Shown: one piece after another, positions 61,530 to 64,000 of the stretch
How positions within the stretch are numbered: position 1 is the stretch's first letter
How the letters are laid out: the number at the start of each line of letters is the position of its first letter
Assembly (NCBI RefSeq): GCF_000377985.1
Contig: NZ_KB899047.1
Span: 1-64,000 of the forward strand
DNA length: 64,000 nucleotides
Source of the DNA: Sporolactobacillus vineae DSM 21990 = SL153
Lineage (GTDB): Bacteria; Bacillota; Bacilli; Bacillales; Sporolactobacillaceae
Reading direction: 5' to 3'
Made by a program: the position numbers and the translations under genes
The notes under the pieces: model-generated
Told to the model about the DNA's origin: nothing
The model's input: the letters and a program-made list of their open reading frames with translations, nothing else
Database searches by the model: none

Positions 61530-63557
61530 ATGTTTGATGAGATTGATCAGTTATGTGTCAATGCCGTGCGTATGCTGAGCTGCGAAAGTATTGAACGGGC
61601 CGGTTCCGGTCATCCGGGGCTGCCTCTGGGTGCTGCGCCGATGGCTTATGTATTATGGCGGAACTATCTGAATCTGAATCCGGGTGATCCGGAATGGTTC
61701 AACCGTGATCGTTTTATCCTGTCGGCCGGCCATGGTTCGGCCATGCTGTACAGTTTGCTGCACCTGGCCGGATTTTCCCTGACCATTGAGGATTTAAAGC
61801 AATTCCGCAGGTTCCGCAGTAAAACCCCGGGCCATCCGGAACGGGGTGTCATCGGCGGGATCGACGCTGCCACAGGACCGCTTGGGCAGGGCCTCGGCAT
61901 GGCGGTCGGCATGGCGATGGCCGAAGCACATCTGGGTGCGATGTATAATCGGGGCGATCTGGCTGTCGCCGACCATCACACTTTCGTACTTTGCGGCGAC
62001 GGTGATTTGATGGAAGGAGTCTCTCATGAAGCGGCGAGCCTGGCAGGACATCTGAAACTGAATAAGCTGATTGTGCTTTACGACTCGAATGCCGTCTCAC
62101 TGGATGGACCGACTTCCTGCTCTTCTTCCGATGATGTCCGCCGCCGTTTCGAAAGTTATGGCTGGCACTATCTGTCCGTTGCCGAAGGTAATGATCTGAA
62201 TCAGATTGATGCCGCGATTGGCGAAGCAATGAAACAGACGGACAGGCCGACGATTATTGAAGTCAGGACGGTGATTGGTTTCGGTGCTCCGGATCAAGGG
62301 ACAAATAAAGTCCACGGCACACCGCTGGGTCCGGAGGGCATGGCTGAGCTCAGAGACCACCTGCACTGGGATGCTGCCGATTTCACCGTTCCAGGAGCTG
62401 TCTATGACCGCTTCCGGGATAAGGTTTCGGCACGCGGGGCCAAAGCTGAAGCATCATGGCACCGGCGCGTTGCCGAATGGGAGACAGACAATCCGGCACT
62501 GGCCCGGCAGCTCAAGCAGTCGCTGGCCTGCCGGCTGCCGGAGACCTGGAAGAACGAGCTGCCAAAGTATACGGAGGGTGCGCTGGAAGCGACGCGAAAT
62601 GCAAGCCATCAAGTGATCCAGTCGCTCTCCAGTAAAATACCGTTCCTCTGGGGCGGTTCTGCCGACTTGTCCAGTTCCGACAAGACAAGCATTGAAGGCA
62701 GCGGCAGGTTCAGCGCGGCCGACCGGATCGGACGCAATATCTCCTTTGGTGTCCGGGAATTTATCGAAGGAACGGCGCTGAACGGGATTATACTTCACGG
62801 GGGCAGCAAGGTCTTTGGCGGAACCTTCTTTGTCTTTTCAGACTATATGCGTGCTGCGATCCGGCTGGCCGCACTGCAGCACCTGCCGGTCATCTATGTG
62901 TTCACTCACGATTCCATCGCTGTCGGGGAGGACGGGCCGACGCATCAGCCGGTGGAACAGCTGATGAACCTTCGGACAATGCCCAATGTGTCGGTGATCC
63001 GTCCGGCAGACGCCAATGAAACCGCTGCTGCCTGGGAAGCGGCGCTGCAATCCCGGACACAGCCGACGGTGCTCGTCCTTTCCCGGCAGAAACTCCCGGT
63101 GCTTCAGGATACAGCAGATCTGGCCGGGGAAGGAGTTCGTCGCGGCGGGTATGTGCTTTCACCCCAGAAAGGTGCCGTACCAGAAGGCATTTTGATTGCG
63201 ACCGGTTCCGAAGTGCATCTGGCTGTCGAAGCGCAGCGTGAATTGTTCCGGGAAGGGCATGATGTTTCCGTGGTCTCGATGCCAAGTTTCGACCGGTTCG
63301 ACCGACAGAGTCCCGCATACCGCGAAGCGGTGCTCCCTTCCCGGGTGCGCCGGAGAGTATCGGTGGAAATGGGTGCGACACTAGGCTGGGAACACTTTAC
63401 CGGATCCGACGGCATCTGTCTCGGCGTGAACCGGTTCGGCGCCAGCGGCCCGGCAGCAGACCTGCTCCCGGCCTATGGCTTTACAGTGGATCATGTGGTC
63501 GGTGCCTATCGCCAGTTAGTCCGGGAAGTTCCGGATGCAGCGTCTGTAGGGAACTAA
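61530..63557 (+). CDS. tkt: Transketolase
   Basis: The 675-residue ThDP enzyme has SGHPGLPLGAAPMAYVLW, GDGDLMEGVSHEAASLAGH (ThDP/Mg site), and the C-terminal DSIAVGEDGPTHQPVEQLMN with catalytic His. It transfers two-carbon units and makes erythrose-4-P, the sugar precursor of the shikimate pathway. ATG 61530 lies after CAGGAGGG; a longer in-frame reading from 61386 runs through the terminators and is not real. aroE follows 44 bases on, and an aromatic leader precedes, so this copy is probably dedicated to aromatic biosynthesis. Confidence 0.93.
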   Translation: MFDEIDQLCVNAVRMLSCESIERAGSGHPGLPLGAAPMAYVLWRNYLNLNPGDPEWFNRDRFILSAGHGSAMLYSLLHLAGFSLTIEDLKQFRRFRSKTPGHPERGVIGGIDAATGPLGQGLGMAVGMAMAEAHLGAMYNRGDLAVADHHTFVLCGDGDLMEGVSHEAASLAGHLKLNKLIVLYDSNAVSLDGPTSCSSSDDVRRRFESYGWHYLSVAEGNDLNQIDAAIGEAMKQTDRPTIIEVRTVIGFGAPDQGTNKVHGTPLGPEGMAELRDHLHWDAADFTVPGAVYDRFRDKVSARGAKAEASWHRRVAEWETDNPALARQLKQSLACRLPETWKNELPKYTEGALEATRNASHQVIQSLSSKIPFLWGGSADLSSSDKTSIEGSGRFSAADRIGRNISFGVREFIEGTALNGIILHGGSKVFGGTFFVFSDYMRAAIRLAALQHLPVIYVFTHDSIAVGEDGPTHQPVEQLMNLRTMPNVSVIRPADANETAAAWEAALQSRTQPTVLVLSRQKLPVLQDTADLAGEGVRRGGYVLSPQKGAVPEGILIATGSEVHLAVEAQRELFREGHDVSVVSMPSFDRFDRQSPAYREAVLPSRVRRRVSVEMGATLGWEHFTGSDGICLGVNRFGASGPAADLLPAYGFTVDHVVGAYRQLVREVPDAASVGN

Positions 63558-63601
63558 AGAAAGATTATTTTTACGCGCTGAGCGTGAAGGGGGTGAATCA
63601 A

Positions 63602-64000
63602 TTGAATGATTTTATTGATGGACGGACGCGTCTCTACGGTCTGTTCGCCCATCCTGCGGTGCACAGCCTGTCTCCGTTGATGCATAATCTCAGCTTTCGG
63701 CGCAGGCAGATCAATGCCGTTTATCTTGCTTTTGATATCACTTCAGATTTCAGTGATGCCATCCGAAGTATCCGTCAGCTGAATATGGGCGGCGTGAATT
63801 TATCGATGCCCTTTAAGAAACAGGTGATTCCTTATCTGAACGAACTGACCCCGACGGCGAAAATGGTTGGTGCCGTGAATACGGTGGTTCATCGCCAGGG
63901 ACATTTGATCGGCGCCAATACGGATGGAACCGGCTTCTTTGCAAACCTGCGGGCACGCCACTATACGCTCAGAGGTAAAACAGCAACGGTTCTCGGCGCG
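63602..64000 (+). CDS. aroE: Shikimate dehydrogenase, 5' part (cut by window end)
   Basis: From TTG 63602 (GAAGGGGGTG SD) the frame stays open for 133 codons to the window edge. It shows LYGLFAHPAVHSLSPLMHNL (shikimate-binding S-x-S-P-x-(M/L)-H-N with the first Ser in HSLSP), NLSMPFKKQVIPYLN (catalytic Lys), GAVNTVV and GANTDGTGF. It reduces 3-dehydroshikimate to shikimate. Being directly after tkt and the aromatic leader, it is the strongest evidence that the leader senses aromatic amino acids. The NADP-binding half (LRGKTATVLGA onward) is truncated. Confidence 0.93.
   Translation, partial: MNDFIDGRTRLYGLFAHPAVHSLSPLMHNLSFRRRQINAVYLAFDITSDFSDAIRSIRQLNMGGVNLSMPFKKQVIPYLNELTPTAKMVGAVNTVVHRQGHLIGANTDGTGFFANLRARHYTLRGKTATVLGA

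Noticed and set aside
1-64000. CRISPR arrays and prophage
   Set aside because: No regularly spaced repeat-spacer series and no phage structural genes were seen; the only arrays are the 20-21-bp tandem repeats without spacers.

Overview
The window looks like the chromosome of a low-to-middle-GC, spore-forming Firmicute, most likely Sporolactobacillus or a close relative. The support is a Spo0E-type phosphatase, a sigW-rsiW-cdaA-cdaR-glmM-glmS block with a glmS ribozyme, a Bacillus-type Zur box, a D-2-hydroxyacid dehydrogenase and lactobacilli-like gene pairs (MFS pump + DUF4811, araT-type aminotransferase). No database could be searched; every family name rests on motifs and remembered family features.

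Layout. 1-2.2 kb is a scrap region: the 3' end of a group II intron, a 26-codon holin-like toxin with a decayed second copy, and fused fragments of flavin reductase / fumarate-reductase-type genes. 2.2-6.8 kb holds a YwiC-like protein, a DMT transporter, UspA, small membrane proteins and a VanY-type carboxypeptidase. 6.9-7.8 kb is a tRNA cluster (Glu, Val, a defective Thr-like gene, Tyr, Lys, Leu, Gly, Ala). 7.86-15.5 kb is the cell-envelope block: Spo0E-like, sigW with its own sigma-W promoter, rsiW, cdaA-cdaR-glmM (c-di-AMP and glucosamine-1-P) and glmS behind its ribozyme. 15.6-21.2 kb has a DMT transporter, aldo-keto reductase, Aag glycosylase and a type I restriction scar (hsdR next to an inverted hsdS fragment).

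21.6-24.75 kb is a probable peptide quorum-sensing locus: a GHKL kinase and LytTR regulator, divergent from a gene for a 65-aa secreted peptide and a second gene for a secreted or anchored protein, both preceded by 11-bp repeats with exactly 21-bp spacing. 24.8-37.1 kb is metabolic and transport genes (TetR/nitroreductase pair, Kup, ProC, acetyltransferase, CgoX, LysR/DMT).

38.2-41.0 kb and 61.1-64.0 kb carry what I judge the most interesting system: two related aromatic-residue-rich leader peptides, each with its own promoter, SD and downstream competing hairpins ending in an intrinsic terminator. One precedes an aromatic-type aminotransferase translationally coupled to a D-2-hydroxyacid dehydrogenase; the other precedes transketolase and aroE. 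Together they suggest a ribosome-stalling attenuation regulon linking supply of erythrose-4-P/shikimate, aromatic transamination and D-aryl-lactate formation to charged aromatic tRNA.

Between these blocks (41-61 kb) are YagU, a GPH symporter, asparaginase, AlsS, a ZnuA with a perfect Zur box, two FluC fluoride channels behind a fluoride riboswitch, a GntR/DUF1648 pair, an MFS/DUF4811 pair, a radical SAM/SPASM enzyme, an SDR with altered catalytic residues, and several small enzymes. Gene relics are frequent, indicating ongoing decay.
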